64,000 bases of DNA from an uncultured Prevotella sp. (GTDB lineage: Bacteria; Bacteroidota; Bacteroidia; Bacteroidales; Bacteroidaceae): the NCBI GenBank assembly GCA_905236755.1, contig CAJOCR010000011.1:1-64000 (forward strand), written 5' to 3'. This document shows positions 6,335 through 14,279 of this stretch, piece by piece; the first letter of the stretch is position 1, and the number at the start of each line of letters is the position of its first letter. A program made the position numbers and the translations under genes. The notes beneath the pieces were generated by a model, which was not told the DNA's origin, searched no databases, and saw only the letters and a list, made by a program, of their open reading frames with translations.

Positions 6335-8383
6335 ATGAAAAAAGTAATATTTGTTTTTGCGTTTTTATACACCCCTACCTTATCTCTATGGGCACAAACA
6401 GATAAGGAAGTATCGCTTAGTGAAGTAAATATCATTGCATCAAAGATTATCCAGAAAGTAGATGGAAAGAATATCATTCCTTCTGACGCCCAACGAAAAT
6501 CATCTACAAACGGCTATAATATTCTTAATAAGTTATCACTCCCAGATATACGAATAGATGAAAACACTCACACAATAACATCGCTTACCAATCGTGGAGG
6601 CATACAACTTCGCATCAATGGAGTTATAGCAAGCAAAGCTGATATGCTTGCACTAAATCCTATGCTGATAAAACATATCAACTTTATTGACAATCCTGGT
6701 GTAAGATTTGGTGAAGGGATTGCCTACGTTATTGACATTCGCACAAAGAAAGCTGATATTGGATACACTACTGGGTTAGAAACAAGTAATGCTATCACCT
6801 GCAGAATGGGAAGCAACATCATATATAACAAAATTAATTGGGCGAAATCAGAATTGGGTATAACATACAATTTTGATTATCGTGATTTTGATGGTACACG
6901 CTATTATGAAGAAGCCAACTATCTATTAAATGACAACTCTCACTATATAATAAGTCGTAATGATATTTCTTCCCGTAAACGCCATTTTAACAACAATATA
7001 GAGTTGAAATATAATATGGCAGATTCTGCCTCATACGTATTTCAAGCAAAATTTTCAACATCATTCAATCATACACTAAATAACGACGAAGACATCATGG
7101 TGAACGCCCCCTTTGGTACCTCACTAACAAAGAGTCGTAATCACGATAAAAGTACAAGTCCTGTTCTTGATTTTTATTTCTATCACACCTTAGGACAGAG
7201 ACAGTCAATAACAGCCAACTTAGTTGGCACACACATAGCTACCAATACCTATAGCTACCAGAATGAAAAAGACGATTATGAATATCTTGTTGATGGCAAC
7301 ACTTCATCACTTATGGGTGAGGTAATATATGAAAATCACTTAAAGCAATTTACTATTTCATTAGGTTCACAATGGAATTGGAAATACACAAGTAACAATT
7401 ATTCTGGTGCAGTAAACTCAATTAATAACATGCACAATAGTAGTATGTATTTCTTTGGAGAAATAAAAGGACGACTAAATAACATACTGAGCTTTATGGC
7501 TGGGATTGGCACGAGCAATCAACAATATAGACAAGGTACTGATAAGTTTAATTTTTGGCTTTTTCGACCTAAAGTAACTATAAAATGGACAATATCACAA
7601 CCTTTGCAACTAAGATATAACTTCGAGATTTCTCAACATATATCACAGATTGCAATGATTAGCAACACACAAATTCGTATCAATAGTATGGAATGGAAAA
7701 TTGGTAACCCTAACATAAAACCAACATGCAGATATACCCATGATATAACATTAAACTATTGTATACCACGAATTAGCATCAACTTTTCTAGTGAATATAG
7801 GCACAACCGTCATCCTAACATGGCTCTATGGAGTAGAACTACAGATAATCAATTTCTATCTTCTCAATCAAACCAACATGCTATAGATATGCTTTTCGGA
7901 GAAACATATTTTATTTACGATATCATACCAGATATTCTAAAAATATCTGCTAACGGTGGTATATTTCGCTTCATCAACCTTGGAAATGAATACAGCCACT
8001 ACTACACATCATATACATATGGAGCCGACATACAAGCATATCTTGGTAACTGGACCATCATGGTACAAGCAGATAATGGTTGGAGATGGATGGAAGGGGA
8101 AAACAAAAATCGTAACGGATCTAATCTTGACTTATCAATAAGTTACCAATGGCATAACTGTAACATTTCTCTTATATGCAGCAAACCGTTCACAAAGACT
8201 CCTCGGTTATATCAGTCGCAACTTATCGACCGTTATGTATCTAAAAGCATCTGCACAAATTCACAAAATGCAGGCAACATGATTATGTTAAACATTTCAT
8301 GGAACATACATAAAGGTAAACAATTTAAAAAGATAAATAAACGAATTAACAAAGAGGACAAACAGACTGGTATCTTAAATTGA
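6335..8383 (+). CDS. TonB-dependent receptor-like outer-membrane beta-barrel protein
   Basis: The product is 682 residues from the ATG at 6335, chosen because it begins a good signal peptide (MKKVIFVFAFLYTPTLSLWA) and follows the promoter at 6232-6263. After the signal comes a short plug-like domain: SLSEVNIIASKIIQK, RINGVIASKADMLALNP, IKHINFIDNPGVRFGEGIAYVIDI, the last being the typical plug terminus. A barrel of about 550 residues follows (OMP_b-brl type). There is no CarboxypepD_reg-like domain and no clear TonB box. Such proteins import or sense outer-membrane ligands. Its position after the membrane-tethered regulator suggests it is the controlled target. The downstream gene starts 23 bp after its stop. 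Confidence 0.75.
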   Translation: MKKVIFVFAFLYTPTLSLWAQTDKEVSLSEVNIIASKIIQKVDGKNIIPSDAQRKSSTNGYNILNKLSLPDIRIDENTHTITSLTNRGGIQLRINGVIASKADMLALNPMLIKHINFIDNPGVRFGEGIAYVIDIRTKKADIGYTTGLETSNAITCRMGSNIIYNKINWAKSELGITYNFDYRDFDGTRYYEEANYLLNDNSHYIISRNDISSRKRHFNNNIELKYNMADSASYVFQAKFSTSFNHTLNNDEDIMVNAPFGTSLTKSRNHDKSTSPVLDFYFYHTLGQRQSITANLVGTHIATNTYSYQNEKDDYEYLVDGNTSSLMGEVIYENHLKQFTISLGSQWNWKYTSNNYSGAVNSINNMHNSSMYFFGEIKGRLNNILSFMAGIGTSNQQYRQGTDKFNFWLFRPKVTIKWTISQPLQLRYNFEISQHISQIAMISNTQIRINSMEWKIGNPNIKPTCRYTHDITLNYCIPRISINFSSEYRHNRHPNMALWSRTTDNQFLSSQSNQHAIDMLFGETYFIYDIIPDILKISANGGIFRFINLGNEYSHYYTSYTYGADIQAYLGNWTIMVQADNGWRWMEGENKNRNGSNLDLSISYQWHNCNISLICSKPFTKTPRLYQSQLIDRYVSKSICTNSQNAGNMIMLNISWNIHKGKQFKKINKRINKEDKQTGILN

Positions 8384-8406
8384 CAATAAACTACAACAAT
8401 AACCCT

Positions 8407-8907
8407 ATGAGAAAACTACTCATTACAATCATTGTATTTATAACGGTCAGTGTTATAGCCGCTATGTATGAGCATAGCGAGAAGCGCCCGTTTCAAAAAG
8501 TATTCAAGGACGGAATGCTTTTTGCTAAATACGACACATATATCGACCCCGATTTCAACTATTGTTTTGAGTATCCCTCATTCTTTCAAAAAGACGATAT
8601 AGACTACTATGGCGTTGGACACGTACAATATGGCTATCACGCTAATGATACCAACATTGTTATGGAATGTAAGGTTGTTCCTGATAGTACTGTTTCCTGT
8701 AAGAAAAAAGATTTTATACAAAAAGGTGCCTGCAAGAGTTTTTCCAACTACTGTTATTATAGCCACTACATTAGAAAAAAGAACGCAGTATATATTCTGT
8801 CGTTAATATACCCCAACAACTATGAAGAAGCTGTAAGCAGTATCTTATATCGCATAAAACGATGGAAGCCGTTTGGAAACCCAAAAAAGTTAGAAGTTAG
8901 GAGATAG
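8407..8907 (+). CDS. Small membrane-anchored protein of unknown function
   Basis: The start at 8407 gives a 166-residue protein with an N-terminal membrane helix (LLITIIVFITVSVIAAM) and a positively charged start; the upstream in-frame ATG at 8380 overlaps the barrel gene stop and would put polar residues before the helix. The exported part has a YPSFF motif, several Cys residues and a final YILSLIYPNNYEEAVSSILY segment, loosely like PsbP/stress-response folds; I do not assign a family. The last codons and the stop lie in a 14-bp tandem repeat (8893-8962), so the extreme C-terminus (KKLEVRR) is probably repeat-derived. It likely shares the transcript of the barrel gene. Confidence 0.6.
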   Translation: MRKLLITIIVFITVSVIAAMYEHSEKRPFQKVFKDGMLFAKYDTYIDPDFNYCFEYPSFFQKDDIDYYGVGHVQYGYHANDTNIVMECKVVPDSTVSCKKKDFIQKGACKSFSNYCYYSHYIRKKNAVYILSLIYPNNYEEAVSSILYRIKRWKPFGNPKKLEVRR

Positions 8908-8962
8908 AAGTTAGGAGATAGAAGTTAGGAGATAGGAGTTAGGAGATAGGAGTTAGTAGTTA
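8893..8962. repeat. 14-bp tandem repeat at a gene end
   Basis: Five consecutive units of GAAGTTAGGAGATA: exact at 8893-8906, 8907-8920 and 8921-8934, then GGAGTTAGGAGATA at 8935-8948 and a degenerate unit at 8949-8962. The first unit supplies the last codons and most of the stop codon of the preceding gene. The 14-bp length is not a multiple of 3, so gain or loss of upstream units would change the frame of the tail. Confidence 0.9.
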
Positions 8963-8986
8963 TTCTACTAATATGATGTTTTTACG

Positions 8987-9098
8987 AATATGCTTGCATA
9001 CAAGTAAAAGCATACAGCCACAATACAAGAGACGAAGTCTCAACCTGAAAAACGGGGTTTTAGAGTTTTTTTTCCTAACACAGGAAATTACTGGTGAG
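8987..9098. repeat. Dispersed repeat family A, copy 1
   Basis: About 112 bp nearly identical to the reverse complement of 24286-24404. Shared landmarks are TGCTTGCATACAAG, GTCTCAACCTGAAAAA, CCTAACACAGG and ATTACTGGTGAGCC. It includes the stop and last three codons of the leftward membrane-protein gene that ends at 9088, so that gene's tail is shared with the repeat. No transposase or flanking duplication was seen. Confidence 0.85.
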
Positions 9099-9963
9099 CC
9101 TGCTTTTTCCCTTTAAACATGGGGATAGCAAGGAGAACAAGGAAAGCAATAAGGATGAAACTCATTTCCAGTACATGCTTTTGTGGCTCCACCCAGAATT
9201 CATTGAAGAAATTAAGACGTCCTAATATCTCAACAGGCACCCAGAACACAATAACCGTAGGAATAGCCATTCGTATGTTTGCACCCCACGACGCCAGTTT
9301 CAACTGTTTTTTAAAGATAAAGAAACTACCCACAAAACAAATAGCTCCAACAGCCATAGTAACAGGACTGTGATCGCCTATGAAATTATTATCATAGCAG
9401 AACATCAGCAACAGATAACTTGCCCAAAGAATAAGATTTATCTCTTCAAAAGTCACAATGGCAACATGACGAGTAACAGGAGCAGCAACGATGATATCTC
9501 GTTTCTCACGAAGAATATGTTTCTGTATCCAATTAATAAAATTACAACCAGTACGAATACTAAACAGATATAGCACCATAAACATCATAAAGAATCCAAA
9601 CGAAGCTGGCAGTATAAGATACTCTGGCTTTGTCACCACCTCGCCATTCTCTATCAATGGCTGAACACCAAAGCGATCAGCATAATATTTGAAAAGAAAC
9701 TCCACCCATCCTGTCCAGAAGAACAATCCACCGAAGAGTCCGTAAAGAGTCTGTTTAGTACCACCTTGAGCAAACACACCTATAATGGTAATTATCAGTC
9801 CCAATAATCCAAGAAAGAATGCTGCATAATGGAGTGTTGTTGGCTCCATTGTCTTCTCCATGATTATCATTGCAGCATGTCCTAATGGCATAGCAAAAAG
9901 AACAAGCATAAACGACAGAATACTCTTAGCGTAATAACGTTTCTTTTCCATAACAGATTTCAT
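9088..9963 (-). CDS. Multi-pass inner-membrane protein of unknown function
   Basis: A 291-residue integral membrane protein with about eight hydrophobic segments (for example residues 16-34, 46-65, 71-90, 122-140, 178-192, 202-220, 233-250 and 268-285). The central cytoplasmic-looking loop (IQKHILREKRDIIVAAPVTRH) is basic. I do not recognise a named family. A second ATG at codon 5 (9951) is an equally good start. A TACCTTTG -7 box lies upstream on the minus strand (9982-9989) without an obvious -33. The last three residues (AHQ) are encoded within repeat family A, suggesting the original C-terminus was overwritten or that the repeat abuts it. Confidence 0.7.
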   Translation of the reverse strand: MKSVMEKKRYYAKSILSFMLVLFAMPLGHAAMIIMEKTMEPTTLHYAAFFLGLLGLIITIIGVFAQGGTKQTLYGLFGGLFFWTGWVEFLFKYYADRFGVQPLIENGEVVTKPEYLILPASFGFFMMFMVLYLFSIRTGCNFINWIQKHILREKRDIIVAAPVTRHVAIVTFEEINLILWASYLLLMFCYDNNFIGDHSPVTMAVGAICFVGSFFIFKKQLKLASWGANIRMAIPTVIVFWVPVEILGRLNFFNEFWVEPQKHVLEMSFILIAFLVLLAIPMFKGKKQAHQ

Positions 9964-10049
9964 GATTTAGTTTTATGCACACAAAGGTAATAAAAAAATA
10001 TACCTTACCACTACTTTGACTATACATTAACTCTAATATAACAATATCT

Positions 10050-10118
10050 GTTGTCCGTTTGTTGTCCGTTTGATGTCCGTTTGTTGTTCGTTCAGTTAAC
10101 GGACAACAAACGAACAAC
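10050..10118. repeat. 11-bp iterons plus inverted copy
   Basis: Four tandem 11-bp units GTTGTCCGTTT (10050-10060, 10061-10071), GATGTCCGTTT (10072-10082) and GTTGTTCGTTC (10083-10093) are followed after 4 nt by an inverted arm 10098-10118 complementary to two adjacent units. The arrangement can form a hairpin of about 20 bp or act as a cluster of protein-binding sites. No origin genes (dnaA, repA) are nearby, so an origin role is not supported. Confidence 0.8.
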
Positions 10119-10497
10119 ATTCGCACTATAATAGGAAGAAGTATATTGTTGATGTATAGGAATACTATAGGATGTGCTTAGAATGAATTGACTTAAAACA
10201 ATTGTTTTTTATAATCATTATTCAAGTTTAGCAAATGCATGTTTTTTCAAGAATTAGAGAATTTTTGGCATACGCTCTTGAGTTATTAACTTGTCTGAAT
10301 TATTAAGAATTGTAGCAATACTTGCTATACTACTTTCTATAAATTCTTATAAATTCAACTTACATTCATACTATAGAACAAAGACGTTAGCAAAAATTCT
10401 CTAATTCTCTAATTCTTGATTTTATATATCTACTTGCGAAAGTTCAGTAATCATAAATAAGTCAAGATTGCACAAAGTGCGACCAACTCCACATTAC

Positions 10498-10563
10498 TTC
10501 CCTCGCTTCTTCAGATGCACAGGCAAGCCGACAGCATCCACTCGGTCAGTGACCTTCGGTTCC
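10498..10563 (-). repeat. Dispersed repeat family B, copy 1
   Basis: Read on the minus strand this begins TGGAACCGAAGGTCACTGAC and continues CGAGTGGATGCTGTC, closely matching 53690-53766 and more loosely 26191-26270. Each copy contains a GGATGC...GCATC-type inverted repeat and is followed by CGAGGGAAGTAA-like sequence. Confidence 0.8.
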
Positions 10564-10632
10564 AAATTCAAAATTGTTTTTTATCCTCATTAATTAGTAT
10601 TTTGATACTTTCAATGGGGTATTAAATGTGGT

Positions 10633-10668
10633 TTTGATACTAAATTAAGATATTTTTTTGTAATTTTG
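10633..10668 (+). promoter_or_regulatory. Probable promoter of the SusC/D-type operon
   Basis: TAATTTTG at 10661-10668 is a full -7 match. The nearest TTTG (10633-10636) is 24 nt upstream, longer than the usual 19-21, so this may be a weak or activator-dependent promoter. The first gene starts at 10704. Confidence 0.45.
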
Positions 10669-10703
10669 TGATGTAAAATAAAAAGCGGAATGTATCTATA
10701 GAT

Positions 10704-12743
10704 ATGAAATATTTGAGAGAGATTTGTTTCCTTGTGTTTATAAGCGTGTCTTTTATGGGATATGCACAGAAGGATAGTATCGAGACCGATGTTCTTTCTG
10801 AGGATTTATTAAGCGTGAGTCGTTCTGATATATGGAGCGCTCTGAGCATCCTTTCTCCTGATTTTCAATTACTTGACAGACAATATTCTGGAACAACCAT
10901 GAACTATGTTCCATTGTCATCATCCATTATGGGACTTTCACGATGGGCAACAGGTGTAAAGACTCAGAATGTTGAGTTTATAGTGGATGGTCAACGTGTA
11001 TCTGCTGATATGCTTCGTGGCATAAGTGTATATAATATTAAGAGTATCAGAGTATATCGTGATGCCCTATCTCTTGCTCGTTGGGGACTTCACGGTGGCG
11101 ATGGAGTTGTTGAGATTATCACACGTCCACATGAGAAAGGAAGTATAAACGTGAACTATCGCACAGACCTATCACTCAACTGGGCAGACAAGACAGGTTT
11201 CCGTAATCGTCATCAGCTTGATTTCGAAGGAGGTGACAAATATATAGGTTATCATCTTTCAGCTCTTCTGTCACCATCTTCTAAAGGAGTGAAAGACGGC
11301 AGCAAAAGCGATATCTTAGGACTCAGAGCTATGGTTGAATATAACCGCAAGGCATTAAGCATGAGTAATGACATCTCATTTATGAACGTTAACGAATATC
11401 TTCCTAATATTCCAGAATATGCTGCTGGCTCTTTCGACAAAACCAAATACACCACTCTTACCGACCGTTTCTCTGCAAAACTACAGTTGACTTCTAATCT
11501 ATGGGCTAACGGTCATTTCAGTTTTGCACGTCTTTTATCACGCCGTGATCAATATATATCACCATCATCTGCCGTATTTGCAAATAACGAAGATGTGCGT
11601 GCCAACGGAACATACCATATCTTACGTCATGATGCCACCAGTTTCCAGGCAGACTTTTCTATCAACTATGCCCATCAACTAAAAAATGGAAACAACCTTA
11701 AGGCATCGGCAGGAATGAAAGTATATAGTGGAACGAACTGGGGCGAAGGCTACGGCGGTAGAGGAATTATCAGCGATCAGATGGGATATGTAACATTCAC
11801 CCAGGCATACGACAGCTTGCAAAAGCCAACAGCCTACCGCAATCACGAAAACGAGATACAAGAATATATTGATGTTATGTGCTACGACAAACGATTAGGA
11901 GTAGAACTAACAGCCAATCTCAACCACAGCAGTTTATTGTCTAAGAAGCATAGAACTATTATCTATACCGGTTTGAAATGCTACTGGGATTTATCAAACG
12001 ATGACATAACAAAAGACCTTGGGCTACAGAAACTGAAATTTACTGTTTCTGGCGGTTTCACGGGTGTTGTTCCTTTCTCTGACAGCTATTGGAGAGCAAC
12101 CTATCGTAATGACATAAAGAATGAATATATTTATAACTACTATCAGATAGGTGCTTCTCTGCAAGGAATAGCCAATGAAGACCTACGTCCCACAGACACC
12201 TATTCAACGACCTATTCTATTGACATGGCAGCAAAAGGCTTACAGCTGCATGCCGATATGTATTGGAGAATATCATATAATCTGCTTACTTATTCAGCCC
12301 TACCTCTGGTATATGGCTACACAGAGATGCCTGACAACGGAGGAAAAATACACAATAGCGGTGTGAATATAAGAGCTACACAAAAGATTATAGACCGAGA
12401 GTTTAAACTCAACGGAACACTTGCATTAAACTATAACTGTAACAAGATAAAAGAGATTCCAGAATATTTCAATACTCATTATTATGATGTTGATGCTTCT
12501 CTGCAAACATTCCTCAACAAGAGAATACTATCAGGAAGTATGCTCTTCAATGCAAGATGGCACAACCTGACAGGAGCAGTCACCCTGTATAGCACCAAAG
12601 ACTTCCACAGACTGACAACCATGCAGATAGGCTATCAATGGGAACAGCTCAAAGGTGCAGTAAAATCAGCAGATGTAACCCTCACAGCCGAGAATATGAA
12701 ATGGTCAAATAGTGTGATGGCTTCTCTGCATCTTCATTTCTAA
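10704..12743 (+). CDS. Short SusC-like TonB-dependent outer-membrane protein
   Basis: A 679-residue protein with a signal peptide (MKYLREICFLVFISVSFMGYAQ). Residues 60-150 are a plug-type domain (VEFIVDGQRVSADMLRGISVYNIKSIRVYRDA, then GVVEIITRP in place of the usual GVVLITTK), followed by a barrel with YxxxxN strands to a terminal aromatic (LHLHF). It lacks the N-terminal carboxypeptidase-like domain and is about a third shorter than a normal SusC (around 1000 residues). It is paired with the SusD-like gene 12 bp downstream, and together with the next SusC/SusD pair forms a tandem double locus. The plug and barrel call is solid; whether it transports is unknown. Confidence 0.75.
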   Translation: MKYLREICFLVFISVSFMGYAQKDSIETDVLSEDLLSVSRSDIWSALSILSPDFQLLDRQYSGTTMNYVPLSSSIMGLSRWATGVKTQNVEFIVDGQRVSADMLRGISVYNIKSIRVYRDALSLARWGLHGGDGVVEIITRPHEKGSINVNYRTDLSLNWADKTGFRNRHQLDFEGGDKYIGYHLSALLSPSSKGVKDGSKSDILGLRAMVEYNRKALSMSNDISFMNVNEYLPNIPEYAAGSFDKTKYTTLTDRFSAKLQLTSNLWANGHFSFARLLSRRDQYISPSSAVFANNEDVRANGTYHILRHDATSFQADFSINYAHQLKNGNNLKASAGMKVYSGTNWGEGYGGRGIISDQMGYVTFTQAYDSLQKPTAYRNHENEIQEYIDVMCYDKRLGVELTANLNHSSLLSKKHRTIIYTGLKCYWDLSNDDITKDLGLQKLKFTVSGGFTGVVPFSDSYWRATYRNDIKNEYIYNYYQIGASLQGIANEDLRPTDTYSTTYSIDMAAKGLQLHADMYWRISYNLLTYSALPLVYGYTEMPDNGGKIHNSGVNIRATQKIIDREFKLNGTLALNYNCNKIKEIPEYFNTHYYDVDASLQTFLNKRILSGSMLFNARWHNLTGAVTLYSTKDFHRLTTMQIGYQWEQLKGAVKSADVTLTAENMKWSNSVMASLHLHF

Positions 12744-12755
12744 ACTCAAAGACAG

Positions 12756-14279
12756 ATGAAACGAATATATATTTTTAAAACTCAAGAAACAAAAGAAGAT
12801 CGAAGGAAAGTATTTAAATATGCCTTCGGCATTTATCATTCAATATTCAATATTCAATCCTCAATAGCGAAGTACTTCGCGCTATCTTCTTTTATCTTCT
12901 TCTATCTTCATCTAACTTCTTCCTGTTCCAACTTCCTTGAAAAAGAGAACGATGGAACAGCTCTGTCTGACAGTCGTTTTTTCAAAGACGAGAGTGCTTA
13001 CCTTCAAGCTCTGACAGACATATATACCCAGATGCGTAGCAAGCATCTCTATGGTGGAAGCCTCACCCTGACAATGAACGAGTTTCTTGCTCATAACTTC
13101 ACACCATATAACGAGGTGTCAACAGCAGCATACAACGGCACTTTTTCAGACGCAGCCCTTACACAAACCTTAGATTCGACTGTTGCAGCAGCCTATCGCA
13201 TTGTAGCAGGTTGCAACAAGATTATATCAGAAGCAGAAAAATCAGATGTGGTGTTCTTCAATACTGGTCAGAAAGAAGTGATAACTGGCGAGTGTTATGC
13301 TATTAGAGCAGCCTTGCAGTTTGACCTTCTTCGCCTCTTCCACCCTGTTCCATCACAAAACCCTACATTCTCTGGATTGCCTTACGTAACAGAATACGCA
13401 CAGAGGAACTTGCAACCACTAACCACACAAGAGATATTAGCAAATGTGAACAACGATCTGGATCGTGCAGAAAGTCTTCTTTCTACCTACGACCCAATAT
13501 TGAAGGGAAGCACTACAACGGTAAAGGCAGGACAGCTTGACCGTGCCCTACGAACATTCCAAATGAACTACTATGCTGTGAAAGCCCTTCAGGCACGTGT
13601 AGCCCTATGGGAAGGCAACTATCAGAAGGCTGCTGATGCTGCTGAGGTAGTGTTTAATCACCTACGCAATGTGAGCACCCGCAATCAGTTGTTCTATTAC
13701 GTTACTCCTGGAAAATACGGAAGTGACTATAGTTTCTCACGCGAATATATTTTTGGTATTGCCTCAACACCAAATGGTTTTACTGCATTAAGCGATAGTT
13801 TGTTTAAAGTAAACAACGTTACCACAACAAACAACCTGAGAGAGATTTATCAACAGAACTCAGATATCCGCTATCGTGCATGGTTCCGTTCAACAAATGG
13901 AGACTACACAATGGAAAACAAGTTTGGTAAAGAAACACTTTTAAGTGGATATGTTGTCAGTTCCACAGGCGGAACCACCACCCTACCAGCTGCCATTCCA
14001 TATATCAAATTAGGCGAGGTGACACTCATCAAGGCTGAAGCCCTCAATGAGTTAGGACATACTACCGAAGCCTTAGAGTTGCTCACCACCATGCAATCAA
14101 ACAAGAACGTGGACTATGCAGCCTCAACACAAGACATAACAAAAGAGAAACTCAAACAACTCATATACGATGAATATCAACGTGATCTGTTTGGCGAAGG
14201 GCAACTGTTCTATCTAAACAAGAGAATCTATGCGCCTACTCTTGTGCTACCTATTCCATCACACTTACTCGCTCTATGA
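12756..14279 (+). CDS. SusD/RagB family surface lipoprotein (first copy)
   Basis: A 507-residue SusD-like lipoprotein that caps a SusC channel and binds substrate. The mature part shows SusD features: SSCSNFLEKE lipobox with Cys at residue 57, TPR-like repeats around LRAALQFDLLRLFHPV (residue 185 on) and the C-terminal YDEYQRDLFGEGQLFYLNKR. The oddity is the signal: 56 residues instead of about 20, and its DNA (12790-12923) is made of TTCAATATTCAAT and ATCTTCTTCT repeats and two palindromes like the intergenic spacers here. No later ATG exists before the lipobox. The gene overlaps the next SusC by 4 bp (ATGA). Confidence 0.9.
   Translation: MKRIYIFKTQETKEDRRKVFKYAFGIYHSIFNIQSSIAKYFALSSFIFFYLHLTSSCSNFLEKENDGTALSDSRFFKDESAYLQALTDIYTQMRSKHLYGGSLTLTMNEFLAHNFTPYNEVSTAAYNGTFSDAALTQTLDSTVAAAYRIVAGCNKIISEAEKSDVVFFNTGQKEVITGECYAIRAALQFDLLRLFHPVPSQNPTFSGLPYVTEYAQRNLQPLTTQEILANVNNDLDRAESLLSTYDPILKGSTTTVKAGQLDRALRTFQMNYYAVKALQARVALWEGNYQKAADAAEVVFNHLRNVSTRNQLFYYVTPGKYGSDYSFSREYIFGIASTPNGFTALSDSLFKVNNVTTTNNLREIYQQNSDIRYRAWFRSTNGDYTMENKFGKETLLSGYVVSSTGGTTTLPAAIPYIKLGEVTLIKAEALNELGHTTEALELLTTMQSNKNVDYAASTQDITKEKLKQLIYDEYQRDLFGEGQLFYLNKRIYAPTLVLPIPSHLLAL

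Larger units (their letters stand above)
9964..10703. other. Long intergenic region with iterons and repeat copies, no gene
   Basis: This 740-bp gap between divergent genes has no supportable coding frame. It holds 11-bp iterons (10050-10118, separate entry), two nearly identical AATTCTCTAAT/AGAGAATTTTTG stretches around 10246-10264 and 10390-10420 in inverted orientation, the palindrome GCACAAAGTGC near 10473, a copy of repeat family B (10498-10563) and the promoter region of the receptor/SusD operon. Confidence 0.6.

Noticed and set aside
10050..10118. Replication origin
   Set aside because: Iterons are present, but there is no dnaA/rep gene and no DnaA-box cluster that I could recognise.
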